Part shown: positions 40,559 through 49,116 of the stretch, piece by piece
Numbering within the stretch: the stretch's first letter is position 1
Layout: each line of letters begins with the position of its first letter
Source: Streptomyces sp. B21-105
GTDB lineage: Bacteria; Actinomycetota; Actinomycetes; Streptomycetales; Streptomycetaceae
DNA length: 64,000 nt
Direction: 5' to 3'
Assembly (NCBI RefSeq): GCF_036898465.1
Contig: NZ_JARUMJ010000001.1
Span: 2,170,001-2,234,000 of the forward strand
Made by a program: the position numbers and the translations under genes
Notes under the pieces: generated by a model
What the model was told of the DNA's origin: nothing
Database searches by the model: none
The model's input: only the letters and a program-made list of their open reading frames with translations

Positions 40559-40585
40559 CCAGCGTGCAGCCCTACTATGTGCGCC

Positions 40586-41219
40586 ATGGCCCGACCGCGC
40601 AAGCCCCTCCTCAGCACCGACCGGATCGTCGAGACCGCACGGGCGCTCGTGGACGCGGAGGGCCTCGCGGCCGTCTCCACGCGTCGGCTCGCCGCCGAAC
40701 TGGGGGTGAGCGGGCCCTCGCTGTACAACCACTTCCGCACCAAGGACGAGATCCTCGAAGCCGTCGCCGACTCGGTGAGCGCCCAGGTCGACCTGTCGAT
40801 GTTCGAGGACGCCGGCCGGGGTGGCGTACGGCGCTGCACGACTGGGCCGTCTCCTACCGGGCCGCCCTGCGCGACCATCCGAACATCGTTCCGGTGCTCG
40901 CCCAGGGGCCCGGCCGCCGGCCGGCCGGGCTGCGGCTCGCCGACGCGGTGTACGGCGCGATGGTCCGGGCCGGCTGGCCGGCCGCCCAGGCCACCAGCAT
41001 CGGCGCGCTGATGCGCTACTTCATCATGGGCTCCGCGCTCGGCTCGTTCGCCGGCGGCTTCGTCGACGACGTGAGCGCCTACGACCCCGCCGACTACCCG
41101 CACCTGGGCAGGCCCACCTGCTCGCCGAGCAGCAGGAGAAGATCGACGAGCGGGCGTTCGAGACCGGGCTCACGGCACTGCTCGACGGCCTCGCGCGGCA
41201 GTTCGAGCAGCTGCCCTGA
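40586..41219 (+). pseudogene. TetR-family regulator interrupted by two frameshifts
   Basis: Three frames join into a normal TetR protein of about 210 residues. The first (from the ATG at 40586) gives ALVDAEGLAAVSTRRLAAEL, then GVSGPSLYNHFRTKDEILEAV, to about 40820. The second begins WRTALHDWAVSYRAALRDHP and runs to DPADYPHLG. The third gives AHLLAEQQEKIDERAFETGL to the stop at 41219. Each shift is a loss of one base, the first in a G run near 40820 and the second in GGGCAGG near 41110. That fits sequencing error or recent inactivation. The adjacent operator is intact. Confidence 0.75.
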
Positions 41220-41287
41220 TCCGTCGGGCAGCCCGCCCCGACACGGTTCGGCGTCGGCCGAAATGTGCGTCGCGCATGCTGGAAGGC

Positions 41288-42160
41288 ATGAGCGTCATGG
41301 ACACCGGCAGCCGCACGGGCACCGGGAGCCGCAGGGATCCCCGGGCGGCGGGGCTGGCCGCACTCGCGGGTCTCGTCGCCGACGAGACACGGGCCGCGTG
41401 CCTGCTGGCCCTGCTCGACGGGCGGGCGTGGACCGCCGGCGAACTCGCCCGGCACGCGGGCGTGGCCGCGTCCACCGTGAGCGAGCACCTGGGCAAGCTG
41501 GTCGCGGGGGGCCTGCTCGCGGAGGAGAGGCAGGGGCGGCACCGGTACGTGCGGCTCGCCGGCACCCGGGTCGCCCAGCTCCTGGAGGACCTGGCCGCCC
41601 AGGTGACCCCGGATCCGGCCCACCGGCCGCGCGGCCTGCGCGCCACGACTGCCGGTTCGGCGATGGCCCGGGGCCGCACCTGCTACGACCATCTCGCCGG
41701 CCGGCTCGGCATCGCCCTGACGGACGCCCTCACCGCCCGCCGCCTGATCGCCCCGGCGCCCGCGCCTCCCTCGGCCGGCGCGCACCCCCGGTCGTCAGCC
41801 GAGACCGACGCCGCCCCCGCTTCCGCGCCCACCGACAGCCCCGTACCCGCACCCTCACCCGCACCCGCACCCGACGAGCGGGGCACCGGGTTCGCGCTGA
41901 CCGAGGCGGGGATGCGGTGGTTCGAGGACTGCGGCATCGTCCTCGACCCCGCCGGCCGAAGGCCCCTGGCCCGTGCCTGCCTCGACTGGACCGAGCGGCG
42001 GCCGCATCTGGCGGGCGCGGCCGGCGCCGCCCTGTGCCGGCACGCCCTCGACGCGGGCTGGTGTGTGCGCATCGGATCCGAGCGGGCCGTGAAGGTGACG
42101 GCGCGGGGCGAACGCGCGCTGGCCGAGCTGCTGGGCGTCGAGCCCGCCGCCCTGTGCTGA
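41288..42160 (+). CDS. ArsR-family winged-helix regulator with a C-terminal extension
   Basis: 290 residues. The helix-turn-helix WTAGELARHAGVAASTVSEH, then LGKLVAGGLLAEERQGRHRYV, is at about residues 43-84, as in ArsR proteins that lack metal-binding Cys pairs. A Pro/Ala-rich linker (PAPSPAPAPDE near residue 195, encoded by short repeats) joins a second domain with TEAGMRWFEDCGIVLDPAGR and TERRPHLAGAAGAALC. That end resembles the conserved part of DUF-type ArsR regulators. It may sense a small molecule. Confidence 0.82.
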   Translation: MSVMDTGSRTGTGSRRDPRAAGLAALAGLVADETRAACLLALLDGRAWTAGELARHAGVAASTVSEHLGKLVAGGLLAEERQGRHRYVRLAGTRVAQLLEDLAAQVTPDPAHRPRGLRATTAGSAMARGRTCYDHLAGRLGIALTDALTARRLIAPAPAPPSAGAHPRSSAETDAAPASAPTDSPVPAPSPAPAPDERGTGFALTEAGMRWFEDCGIVLDPAGRRPLARACLDWTERRPHLAGAAGAALCRHALDAGWCVRIGSERAVKVTARGERALAELLGVEPAALC

Positions 42161-42318
42161 GCCGAGACCGGCGCCCGCCGACGCCCCGCCGGTGTCCCCG
42201 CCCGGCCTGGACCTGCGGCCGCGCCCGCGCCCGCGTCGACCCGCGTGACCGTCCACGCGATGCTCCCCGTCCGAAATCCGCGAGCCCGCGTTCTGCCCGT
42301 CCCCCTAGCCTGAGGACC

Positions 42319-43308
42319 ATGATGACCAGCCCCCGGCCTGCCGAACGCCGTACCGAGATGCTCGCCGCCGGTGCGGCCGCCGTGACCGTCGTGCTGTGGG
42401 CCTCCGCCTTCGTGTCGATCCGCAGCGCGGGCGACGCCTACTCGCCGGGAGCGCTGGCGCTCGGCCGGCTTCTCTCCGGGGCGGCGGTGCTGGGGGTCAT
42501 CTGCGCCGTACGGCGTGCGGGCCGGCCGCCGAGGTCCGCCTGGCGCGGGATCGCCGTGTCGGGGTTGCTGTGGTTCGGCTTCTACATGGTCGTCCTCAAC
42601 TGGGGCGAGCAGCAGGTGGACGCGGGGACGGCGGCGCTGGTGGTGAACATCGGGCCGATCCTCATCGCGCTGCTCGGCGCGCGTCTGCTCGGGGACGCGA
42701 TGCCGCCGCGGCTGCTGGCCGGGATGGCGGTCTCGTTCGCCGGCGCGGTGGCGGTGGGGCTGTCGATGTCGGGTGCGGGCGGCTCGTCGGTGCTCGGCGT
42801 GGTGCTGTGCCTGCTCGCCGCCTTCGGTTACGCGGGCGGCGTCGTCGCGCAGAAGCCGGCCCTGGGAAGCGCGAGCGCCCTGCAGGTGACGACGTTCGGA
42901 TGCGCCGTCGGGGCGGTGGTGTGCCTGCCGTTCGCGGGGCAGCTGGTCCACGAGGCGGCCGACGCTCCGGTCTCCGCCACGCTCAACATGGTCTACCTGG
43001 GCGTCTTCCCGACCGCGCTGGCCTTCACCACATGGGCCTACGCCCTGGCCCGGACGACCGCGAGCCGCATGGGGGCGACCACGTACGCGGTGCCCGCACT
43101 GGTCGTCCTGATGTCCTGGCTGGCGCTCGGCGAGGTGCCGGGGGCGCTCACCCTGGCCGGCGGTGTGCTGTGCCTGGCGGGCGTGGCCGTGTCGCGGTCG
43201 AAGCCCCGCACGCAGCGGACGCGGGCGGCGGGGTCCGCACAGGCGGCGGGGGAAGCGGGGGTTCCCGAGCCGGGGTCCGACCGGGAGGTCGGTCCCCGGT
43301 CGGGCTGA
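42319..43308 (+). CDS. EamA/DMT-family transporter
   Basis: 329 residues with ten hydrophobic helices in two repeats. EamA features are ALGRLLSGAAVLGVI, GTAALVVNIGPILIALLGARLLGD near residue 110, and TASRMGATTYAVPALVVLMSWLALGEVP near 250. It probably exports amino acids or metabolites. The C-terminal tail is polar and low in complexity. The ATG at 42319 or 42322 may start translation. It follows the ArsR gene after 158 bases. Confidence 0.88.
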   Translation: MMTSPRPAERRTEMLAAGAAAVTVVLWASAFVSIRSAGDAYSPGALALGRLLSGAAVLGVICAVRRAGRPPRSAWRGIAVSGLLWFGFYMVVLNWGEQQVDAGTAALVVNIGPILIALLGARLLGDAMPPRLLAGMAVSFAGAVAVGLSMSGAGGSSVLGVVLCLLAAFGYAGGVVAQKPALGSASALQVTTFGCAVGAVVCLPFAGQLVHEAADAPVSATLNMVYLGVFPTALAFTTWAYALARTTASRMGATTYAVPALVVLMSWLALGEVPGALTLAGGVLCLAGVAVSRSKPRTQRTRAAGSAQAAGEAGVPEPGSDREVGPRSG

Positions 43309-43442
43309 CACCACCGGCTGCACCCGGCCGCCCGGGGCCGGGAGGCGTGGGTGCGCGGCCGCGCCCGCCGGCAGGGTCGCGGAGGCCGGCGGGTCCGGCG
43401 TTCGGCACCGGCGCCGCGCACAGCAGCCGGTGTGCGGTGCGG

Positions 43443-44522
43443 TCAGAAGACGACGAGCGCCCGGCCGCCCTTGCCGGCCAGCATGTTGCCGAAGGCCCCC
43501 GGGATGTCCTCCAGGGTGATGCGCTCCGTCACCAGGGCGCCGAGGTCCAGGCGGCCCGCCCGGACATGGTCGGCGAGGACCGGGAGGTCCTTCGCCGGGT
43601 CGGAGTTCCCGTAGACGCAGCCCGAGAGGGTTCTGCCCCAGTGGAAGAGCTCCAGGGCGTTGAAGGTGATCTGCTGGTCCTTGCCGCCGATGCCGACGAC
43701 CGTGGTGCGGCCGCCGCGCCGGGTGGACTCCCAGGCCGTGCGGATGGCGACGGCGCGGCCCACGCACTCCACGGCCACGTCCACGCCCTGCCGGCCGGTC
43801 AGGGCGCGGATCTCACGGGCGGTGTCCGCCGAGGCGATCACGTACTCCGTGGCGCCCGCCGACCGGGCCAGCTCCTCCTTCTCCGGGGAGACGTCCACGG
43901 CGACGATCGTCGAGGCCCCCGCGATCCGGGCCGCCTGCAGGGCGGCCAGGCCGACACCGCCGACGCCGAAGACGGCGACCGTCTCACCGGCCCGCACGCG
44001 CGCGCTGTGGTGGACGGCGCCGTAGCCGGTGAGGACGGCGCAGCCCAGCAGGGCGGCGTCGGTGAGGGGGATGCCGTCCGGCAGGGGCAGCAGGCAGGAC
44101 TCCCGGACGACCGTCTCCTCGGCGAACGCGGCGACGTTCAGCCCGGGGTGCAGTTCCCTTCCGTCGGCGGTGCGGGCGTACACGTCCGCGGAGCCGTTCA
44201 GGGCGTTGGCGCACAGCCAGACCTCGCCCAGCCCGCAGGCGTGACAACTCCCACAGGAAGGAGCCCAGTTGAGGACGACCCGGTCGCCCGGCGCGACCCG
44301 GGCGACGCCCTCGCCGACGGACACGACCGTGCCCGCGCCCTCATGGCCGAGCACCGCGGGGACGGGCACCCGCATGGTCCCGTCGGACAGGGAGAGGTCG
44401 GAGTGGCAGACCCCGGCGGCGGCGAGCCGGACGCGGACCTGGCCGGGGCCCGGTTCCGGGAGGTCGATGCCGGTGATCTCCAGGGGAGCTCCGACGGCGG
44501 GAAGTACGGCGGCACGGACCAC
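43443..44522 (-). CDS. Zinc-dependent alcohol dehydrogenase (MDR)
   Basis: 359 residues. Catalytic zinc ligands are Cys38 in AGVCHSDLSLS and the His-Glu in LGHEGAGTVV near 60. The structural zinc loop has Cys residues in WAPSCGSCHACGLGEVWLC. The cofactor site GVGGVGLAAL is near 188. It oxidises a primary alcohol to an aldehyde. It follows the aldehyde dehydrogenase with 10 bases between them, so the pair would convert an alcohol to an acid. It starts with GTG after GAGGAG. Confidence 0.92.
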   Translation of the reverse strand: MVRAAVLPAVGAPLEITGIDLPEPGPGQVRVRLAAAGVCHSDLSLSDGTMRVPVPAVLGHEGAGTVVSVGEGVARVAPGDRVVLNWAPSCGSCHACGLGEVWLCANALNGSADVYARTADGRELHPGLNVAAFAEETVVRESCLLPLPDGIPLTDAALLGCAVLTGYGAVHHSARVRAGETVAVFGVGGVGLAALQAARIAGASTIVAVDVSPEKEELARSAGATEYVIASADTAREIRALTGRQGVDVAVECVGRAVAIRTAWESTRRGGRTTVVGIGGKDQQITFNALELFHWGRTLSGCVYGNSDPAKDLPVLADHVRAGRLDLGALVTERITLEDIPGAFGNMLAGKGGRALVVF

Positions 44523-44532
44523 TTCGGGCTCC

Positions 44533-45921
44533 TCAGAACTGCAGGGACTTGGTCTGGAGGTACTCGGTCAGCCCGTGCGCGCCGAGCTCTCGTCCGACGC
44601 CCGACTGCTTGAAGCCGCCGAAGGGGGCCAGCGGGTTGAACCGGCCGCCGTTGATGTCGACCTGGCCGGTGTCCATACGGCGGGCGAAGGCCACCGCCTC
44701 CGCCTCGTCGCCGGCCCAGACCGCGCCGGCGAGCCCGTAGACCGTGCCGTTGGCGATCCGCAGGGCGTCGTCCTCGTCCTCGTAGCGCAGGACGGACAGC
44801 ACCGGGCCGAAGATCTCCTCCTGGGCGATCGTCATGTCGGGGGTGACGTCGGAGAAGACCGTGGGGCTGACGAAGTAGCCCTGCTCGCGGGGGGCTTCGG
44901 GGCCGCCCGCGACCAGCGTCGCCCCCTCGGCCACGCCCTGCTCGATGTATCCGCGCACGCGGTCGCGCTGCCTGGCGTTGACGACGGGGCCGATGCGGTC
45001 GCCGTACTTGGCCGCGGCCGCGGCGGCGAGCCCGACCGCCTCCTCGTACCGGTCGCGGTGGACGAGCATCCGGGTCCAGGCGCTGCACGTCTGGCCGGAG
45101 TTGGACATCACGTTGGCGACGCCGACGTTGACCGCGCGGGCGAGGTCGGCGCTCGGCAGGATGACGTTGGCGGACTTCCCGCCGAGTTCGAGGGCGACCT
45201 TCTTCACGGCCGCGCCGGCCGTCGCCGCGATCCGCTTCCCGACGGCCGTGGAGCCGGTGAAGGACACCAGGTCGACGCCGGGGTGTTCGGCGAGGGCCTG
45301 GCCGGCCACCGGGCCGAGGCCGGTGACCAGGTTGAAGACGCCGGCCGGGACGCCCGCGTCGTGGACGGCCTCGGCGAACAGCTGGGCGGTGAGCGGGGTG
45401 TCCTCGGCGGGCTTGAGGACCACGGTGCAGCCCGCGGCGAGGGCCGGGGCGACCTTGGCGACGATCTGGTGCAGCGGGTAGTTCCAGGGGGTGATCGCGC
45501 CGACCACGCCGACCGGCTCGTGGAAGACGGTGGAGTTGCCGACCCGTTCCTCGAAGGAGTGCGTCGCGGCCAGCTCCGCGTAGGAGCCCGCGACCGCGAT
45601 CGGCACCGCGGCGTGGACCGCCTGCGAGAAGGCGAGGGGTGAGCCGAGTTCGGCGGTGACCGTCTCGGCGATCTCGTCCTTGCGGGCCGCCAGGACGTCG
45701 CGGAGGGCGCCCAGCCGGGCGGCGCGCTCGGCGGGCGGGGTCGCGGCCCAGCCCGGGAGGGCGGCACGGGCGGCGCGCACCGCGGCGTCGACGTCGTCTG
45801 CCCCGCCCGCCGGGACGCGGCCGATCACCTGCTCGTCCACCGGATCGACCACCTCGATCACGTCCCTGGCCGCGGCCGGGCGCCACGCGCCGTCGAGGTA
45901 GATGCCGTCGTGTGCCTTCAT
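44533..45921 (-). CDS. Aldehyde dehydrogenase
   Basis: 462 residues. The active site has Asn in TPWNYPL near 145, Glu in LELGGKS near 245 and catalytic Cys279 in [12 protein letters not shown]. The C-terminal PFGGFKQSG motif is also present. It oxidises an aldehyde to the acid with NAD(P)+. It is the first gene of the operon with the alcohol dehydrogenase. A perfect-span TetR-type operator lies about 40 bases before its start. Confidence 0.93.
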   Translation of the reverse strand: MKAHDGIYLDGAWRPAAARDVIEVVDPVDEQVIGRVPAGGADDVDAAVRAARAALPGWAATPPAERAARLGALRDVLAARKDEIAETVTAELGSPLAFSQAVHAAVPIAVAGSYAELAATHSFEERVGNSTVFHEPVGVVGAITPWNYPLHQIVAKVAPALAAGCTVVLKPAEDTPLTAQLFAEAVHDAGVPAGVFNLVTGLGPVAGQALAEHPGVDLVSFTGSTAVGKRIAATAGAAVKKVALELGGKSANVILPSADLARAVNVGVANVMSNSGQTCSAWTRMLVHRDRYEEAVGLAAAAAAKYGDRIGPVVNARQRDRVRGYIEQGVAEGATLVAGGPEAPREQGYFVSPTVFSDVTPDMTIAQEEIFGPVLSVLRYEDEDDALRIANGTVYGLAGAVWAGDEAEAVAFARRMDTGQVDINGGRFNPLAPFGGFKQSGVGRELGAHGLTEYLQTKSLQF

Positions 45922-45958
45922 CGCGTTCCCTCCGGGCGGTCCTCGTGCTCCGCGACCT

Positions 45959-45977
45959 AAACTAGCGTCGTTAGTTT
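45959..45977. promoter_or_regulatory. TetR-type operator AAACTAGC-GTC-GTTAGTTT
   Basis: This 19-bp inverted repeat lies about 40 bases upstream of the aldehyde dehydrogenase start and matches the site at 40540-40558 at 14 of 19 positions, including both AAA/TTT ends and identical spacing. It ties this operon to the TetR gene interrupted at 40586. Confidence 0.65.
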
Positions 45978-46101
45978 TTCGGCACCAGGGGCCACGGGAG
46001 AACGCTGAAGACTGAGCAGGCGGACGGTGGCGGCGGGGACGGCGGGTGGCGGCAGGGACGGCGGGTGTCGGCGGGGACGGTGGGCGCGTCCCTGCGGCGG
46101 G

Positions 46102-46809
46102 TCAGCGGGTCGCCGTCAGGTGGGCGAAGACGACGACGTTGCTCGTGTACCCCGTCGCGCGCCGGAAGAGGCCACCGCAGGTGAGCACGCGCAGCTCGGG
46201 GCGGCGGGTCGGGCCGTACACCTCCTTGTCGGGGAAGGTGTCCTTGTCGAAGACCCGGACCCGGTCCACGGTGTAGACGGCGGTGCGGCCGTCGGCGCGC
46301 CGGGCCTCGATCCGGGCGCCCCGGGCCACGCGCGCGAGGCCGGCGAAGACCGCGGGGCCGGTCTCGGTGTCACGGTGCCCGACCGCGATCGCGGCGCCGC
46401 GCTCGCCCGGAGTCGGGCCGCCCGCGTACCAGCCGACGAGCCCCGGCTCGTCCAGGGGCGGTGTCCCGAGATGCCGGTCGGTGCCGAGCCGCAGCGGGAC
46501 GATCGGCGCGTCGATGCCCAAGGACGGCACGCGCAGGCGCGTCGCCGGGGACCGGGGCAGCGGGCGGGGCGGTGGCTTGGCATGCTCCGTCCCCTTCCCG
46601 CCCTCTTCTCCGGTGTCGCCCGCGGCGGCCGGGCCGGCGGCGGATCCGTGCGCCGCTTCATGCCCGGCCCCCGGGAGCACGCCCGGGGCGCCGTGCCCCC
46701 CGCACCGGACCGCCGCCGTCACCAGGACGACCGTGAGCACGGCCGTCCTGGTGAGACGGAAGAGACGGGTCCGGTGCCAGGGCCTGCGTCCGCGCCTACG
46801 CGGCACCAT
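46102..46809 (-). CDS. Class F sortase
   Basis: 235 residues. An N-terminal basic stretch is followed by one membrane anchor (about residues 18-36), then a Pro/Gly-rich linker. The sortase domain starts near 90 (RLRVPSLGIDAPIVPL). The active-site His is in AVGHRDTETG near 143, Cys in LTCGGLF near 212 and Arg in RRATGYTSNVVVF near 219. It joins surface proteins to the cell wall. Its start overlaps the preceding surface-protein gene by 14 bases, making that protein the likely substrate. Confidence 0.9.
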   Translation of the reverse strand: MVPRRRGRRPWHRTRLFRLTRTAVLTVVLVTAAVRCGGHGAPGVLPGAGHEAAHGSAAGPAAAGDTGEEGGKGTEHAKPPPRPLPRSPATRLRVPSLGIDAPIVPLRLGTDRHLGTPPLDEPGLVGWYAGGPTPGERGAAIAVGHRDTETGPAVFAGLARVARGARIEARRADGRTAVYTVDRVRVFDKDTFPDKEVYGPTRRPELRVLTCGGLFRRATGYTSNVVVFAHLTATR

Positions 46810-47647
46810 GGTTGCGCCGGCGGGCCAGACGGAAGTAGGCGACTCCGCCTACGGCCACCAGGCCGACGGCCGCCGTGGCGGCCAGCGGGGTGAAGGCCTG
46901 CGAGGTGTCGGCGAGACCGCCGCCGCCCGCGTGGACGCCGCCCTCAGGGCCGCCCTTCTCGCCGTTCCAGGCGCCGCCGCTCTGGGCGCCGCTCTGGGCG
47001 CCGCTCTGGGCGCCGGCTTCGCGGCCGGTGTTCCCTCGGCTGCCGCTCTCCTGGCTGCCGGCGCCGGTGCCCAGCGCGGTGGCGTTCTGCCCCGCCCCGT
47101 TCTGCCCCGCGCCGTTCTGGCCCCCGCCGCCCTGGCCGTTCGCAGCCCCGACCTCCCGGCCGTCGTCGGTGATCGGGCGGTTCGCGCCCTGGTTCCCGCC
47201 GCTGCGCCCTTCCTCACGGCAGTTGATCTTGAAGATCTTCACCGTGGTCGAGGGGACGGTCCCGCCTGTGGCGGAAGGGAGATCCCAGCTGAGCGTGTAC
47301 GACCCCTCGGCCAGTCCCAGCGGGTCGGTGTGCCCGGCGCCCTGGGTCAGGTCGATCACGCCGGTCACTGTGGCGGTACCGTCCGTCGGGGGCTTCGCCT
47401 TGATGGTGTAGTTGACGGACCTGAGGTCCGCGAAGTTCGCCGCGTCGAGGTAGAACCGGCAGGCCACCGGGTCGTCCTTCGAGACGCCGGTGGGCACGTG
47501 CTCACGGTGGATCCTGATGTCGCCGGCCTCCCCGACGGCCACGGCCGACGGTGCCGCGAGGCAGGTGAACCCCGCCGCGGCGAGCACCGTGAGAGCCGCG
47601 GCGCCGAGGCGGGTGCCGAAGGCGGGCGGGAGCGTCGAGCTGGACAT
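46796..47647 (-). CDS. Secreted surface protein with a variant sorting signal (LADTS)
   Basis: 283 residues. A signal peptide covers about residues 1-38 (ALTVLAAAGFTCLAAPSAVA). A beta-rich domain (40-150) with two Cys is followed by a Gly/Gln/Asn/Ser low-complexity wall-spanning region (150-240) with GAQSGAQSGAQSG repeats. The end is LADTSQAF, a hydrophobic helix (LAATAAVGLVAVGGVAYF) and RLARRR, the shape of a sortase signal. LADTS would be a variant of LAXTG. GGAGG supports the second ATG at 47647 over one at 47653. Confidence 0.8.
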   Translation of the reverse strand: MSSSTLPPAFGTRLGAAALTVLAAAGFTCLAAPSAVAVGEAGDIRIHREHVPTGVSKDDPVACRFYLDAANFADLRSVNYTIKAKPPTDGTATVTGVIDLTQGAGHTDPLGLAEGSYTLSWDLPSATGGTVPSTTVKIFKINCREEGRSGGNQGANRPITDDGREVGAANGQGGGGQNGAGQNGAGQNATALGTGAGSQESGSRGNTGREAGAQSGAQSGAQSGGAWNGEKGGPEGGVHAGGGGLADTSQAFTPLAATAAVGLVAVGGVAYFRLARRRNHGAA

Positions 47648-47668
47648 GCGCATTCCTCCGAGTCAGGA

Positions 47669-47686
47669 CGATTTTCATACAAATCG
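47669..47686. promoter_or_regulatory. Palindrome CGATTT-N6-AAATCG upstream of the surface-protein gene
   Basis: CGATTT (47669-47674) and AAATCG (47681-47686) are exact inverse copies around six bases, about 20 bases before the start codon. This is one of few A/T-rich spots here and may be an operator at the promoter. Confidence 0.35.
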
Positions 47687-47750
47687 CTCTTGCACCTGAC
47701 TCTCTTTCACATCGGGGGCCCTCACGGTGGGACCGCCGCCCGACGCGCCG

Positions 47751-49109
47751 TCAGACGTCCCTCGACCGGCGCAATCCGAACCCCGACCCGGACCCTGCCC
47801 CTGACCCGGACCCGGAGCCTGCCCCCGACCCGGACCCGGACCCGGAGCCTGCCCCCGACCCCGACCCGGACTCCGACCCGAACCGGCGGCCGACGGACCG
47901 CCTCGCCCCCGTCTCCTCACCTCCCCGGACCTCCCCCGGCGACCTCAGGGCCGCCCCCGAGGACAGCAGCAGCAGCGCCCCCAGCATCACGAACGGTGCG
48001 GCCACGCCGGCGAGCCCGGCCACCAGCCCCGCGGCGGCCGGCGCGGCGACCTGGCCGAGCCGGTTGCCGGTGAGGCGCAGCGCGAGAGCGGTGGAGCGGG
48101 CGCCGTCCGGCGCGGCCCGGACGACCGTCGTCATGGACAACGGCTGTCCGACGCCCAGACAGAAGCCGAGCAGCGCGAGGATCACGCCGAGCGCCCAGAC
48201 CGGCGCCGGCAGGGCGATGCCCGCGCAGAGCAGGGCGGCCAGCAGACAGGTCACCGTGAGCAGCGCGGTCCGGCCGAGCAGCCGCAGCAGCGGGGTGAGG
48301 ACGAGCCGGCAGGCGATGGAGGCGGCCGCGCGGACGCTGAGCAGCAGGCCGACGACGGACGGCGCGATGCCCCGGTGCTCGCCGACCACCGGCAGGTAGG
48401 CGGTGAGGATGTCGGTCGCGGACAGCACGGAGAGGCTGACGAGGATGCCGGCGGGGACGCCGCGGGCCCGCAGGATGCGCCGGACGGGGACACGGTCCCC
48501 GTGCCCGGTGCGGGAGTCGGCTCCGAGATCGCGGTGCTCGATGCGCCACAGCGACGTGAACGCGACGGCGCCGCCCGCACCCGCCACGAGCAGGGCGAGC
48601 GCGCTGCTGCCCGCCATGTCGGCACGGCCGATCAGCGCTCCGCCCGCCACCGGGCCGACCAGCTGGCCGAGCGAGGCGCCGATCGTGAAGTGGCCGAAGT
48701 CGCGGTCCTGTTCGTGGGGCGCGGACTGGCGGGCGACGAGCGACTGGGCGCCGATCACGAAGCAGAGGTGCCCGAGGCCCATCACGCCGCTCCACAGGGC
48801 CATCGTCCACAGGGAGCCGGCGAGCCCGCTGAGCACGCAGCCGCCGGATATGAGGGCCACGCCGACCGGCAGCAGGGGGGCGCACCTGCCGTGGTCGGTG
48901 CGCCTGCCGAGCGGGACGGCGGCCAGGAGCGGCAGCATCGCGTAGACGCCCGCCACGACGCCGACGGCCCCCTCGTCGGCGCCCAGCGCGAGGGCCCGGT
49001 AGGAGACGGCGGGCCGCGCCATCGACACCGCCCCCTGCGCGAAGCCGAAGGCGATGACGAGACGGAGCAGCCAGCCGCGGTTCCTGCCGGGCCCCACGAG
49101 TATCTCCAC
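47751..49109 (-). CDS. MFS transporter with a long Gly-Ser tail
   Basis: 452 residues. About twelve hydrophobic helices fill residues 12-395, with MFS loop features (GRRTDHGRCAP near 70, where A-like motif G-x3-D-x2-G-R/K is recognised, and GLGHLCFVIGAQSLVAR near 115). After residue 400 the tail is a Gly/Ser repeat (GSGSGSGAGSGSG) coded by alternating GGGTC- and GGAGC-like units at 47770-47880. It probably exports a small molecule. It follows the citrate transporter gene after 7 bases on the same strand. Confidence 0.85.
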   Translation of the reverse strand: MEILVGPGRNRGWLLRLVIAFGFAQGAVSMARPAVSYRALALGADEGAVGVVAGVYAMLPLLAAVPLGRRTDHGRCAPLLPVGVALISGGCVLSGLAGSLWTMALWSGVMGLGHLCFVIGAQSLVARQSAPHEQDRDFGHFTIGASLGQLVGPVAGGALIGRADMAGSSALALLVAGAGGAVAFTSLWRIEHRDLGADSRTGHGDRVPVRRILRARGVPAGILVSLSVLSATDILTAYLPVVGEHRGIAPSVVGLLLSVRAAASIACRLVLTPLLRLLGRTALLTVTCLLAALLCAGIALPAPVWALGVILALLGFCLGVGQPLSMTTVVRAAPDGARSTALALRLTGNRLGQVAAPAAAGLVAGLAGVAAPFVMLGALLLLSSGAALRSPGEVRGGEETGARRSVGRRFGSESGSGSGAGSGSGSGSGAGSGSGSGAGSGSGFGLRRSRDV

Positions 49110-49116
49110 CAGATGC

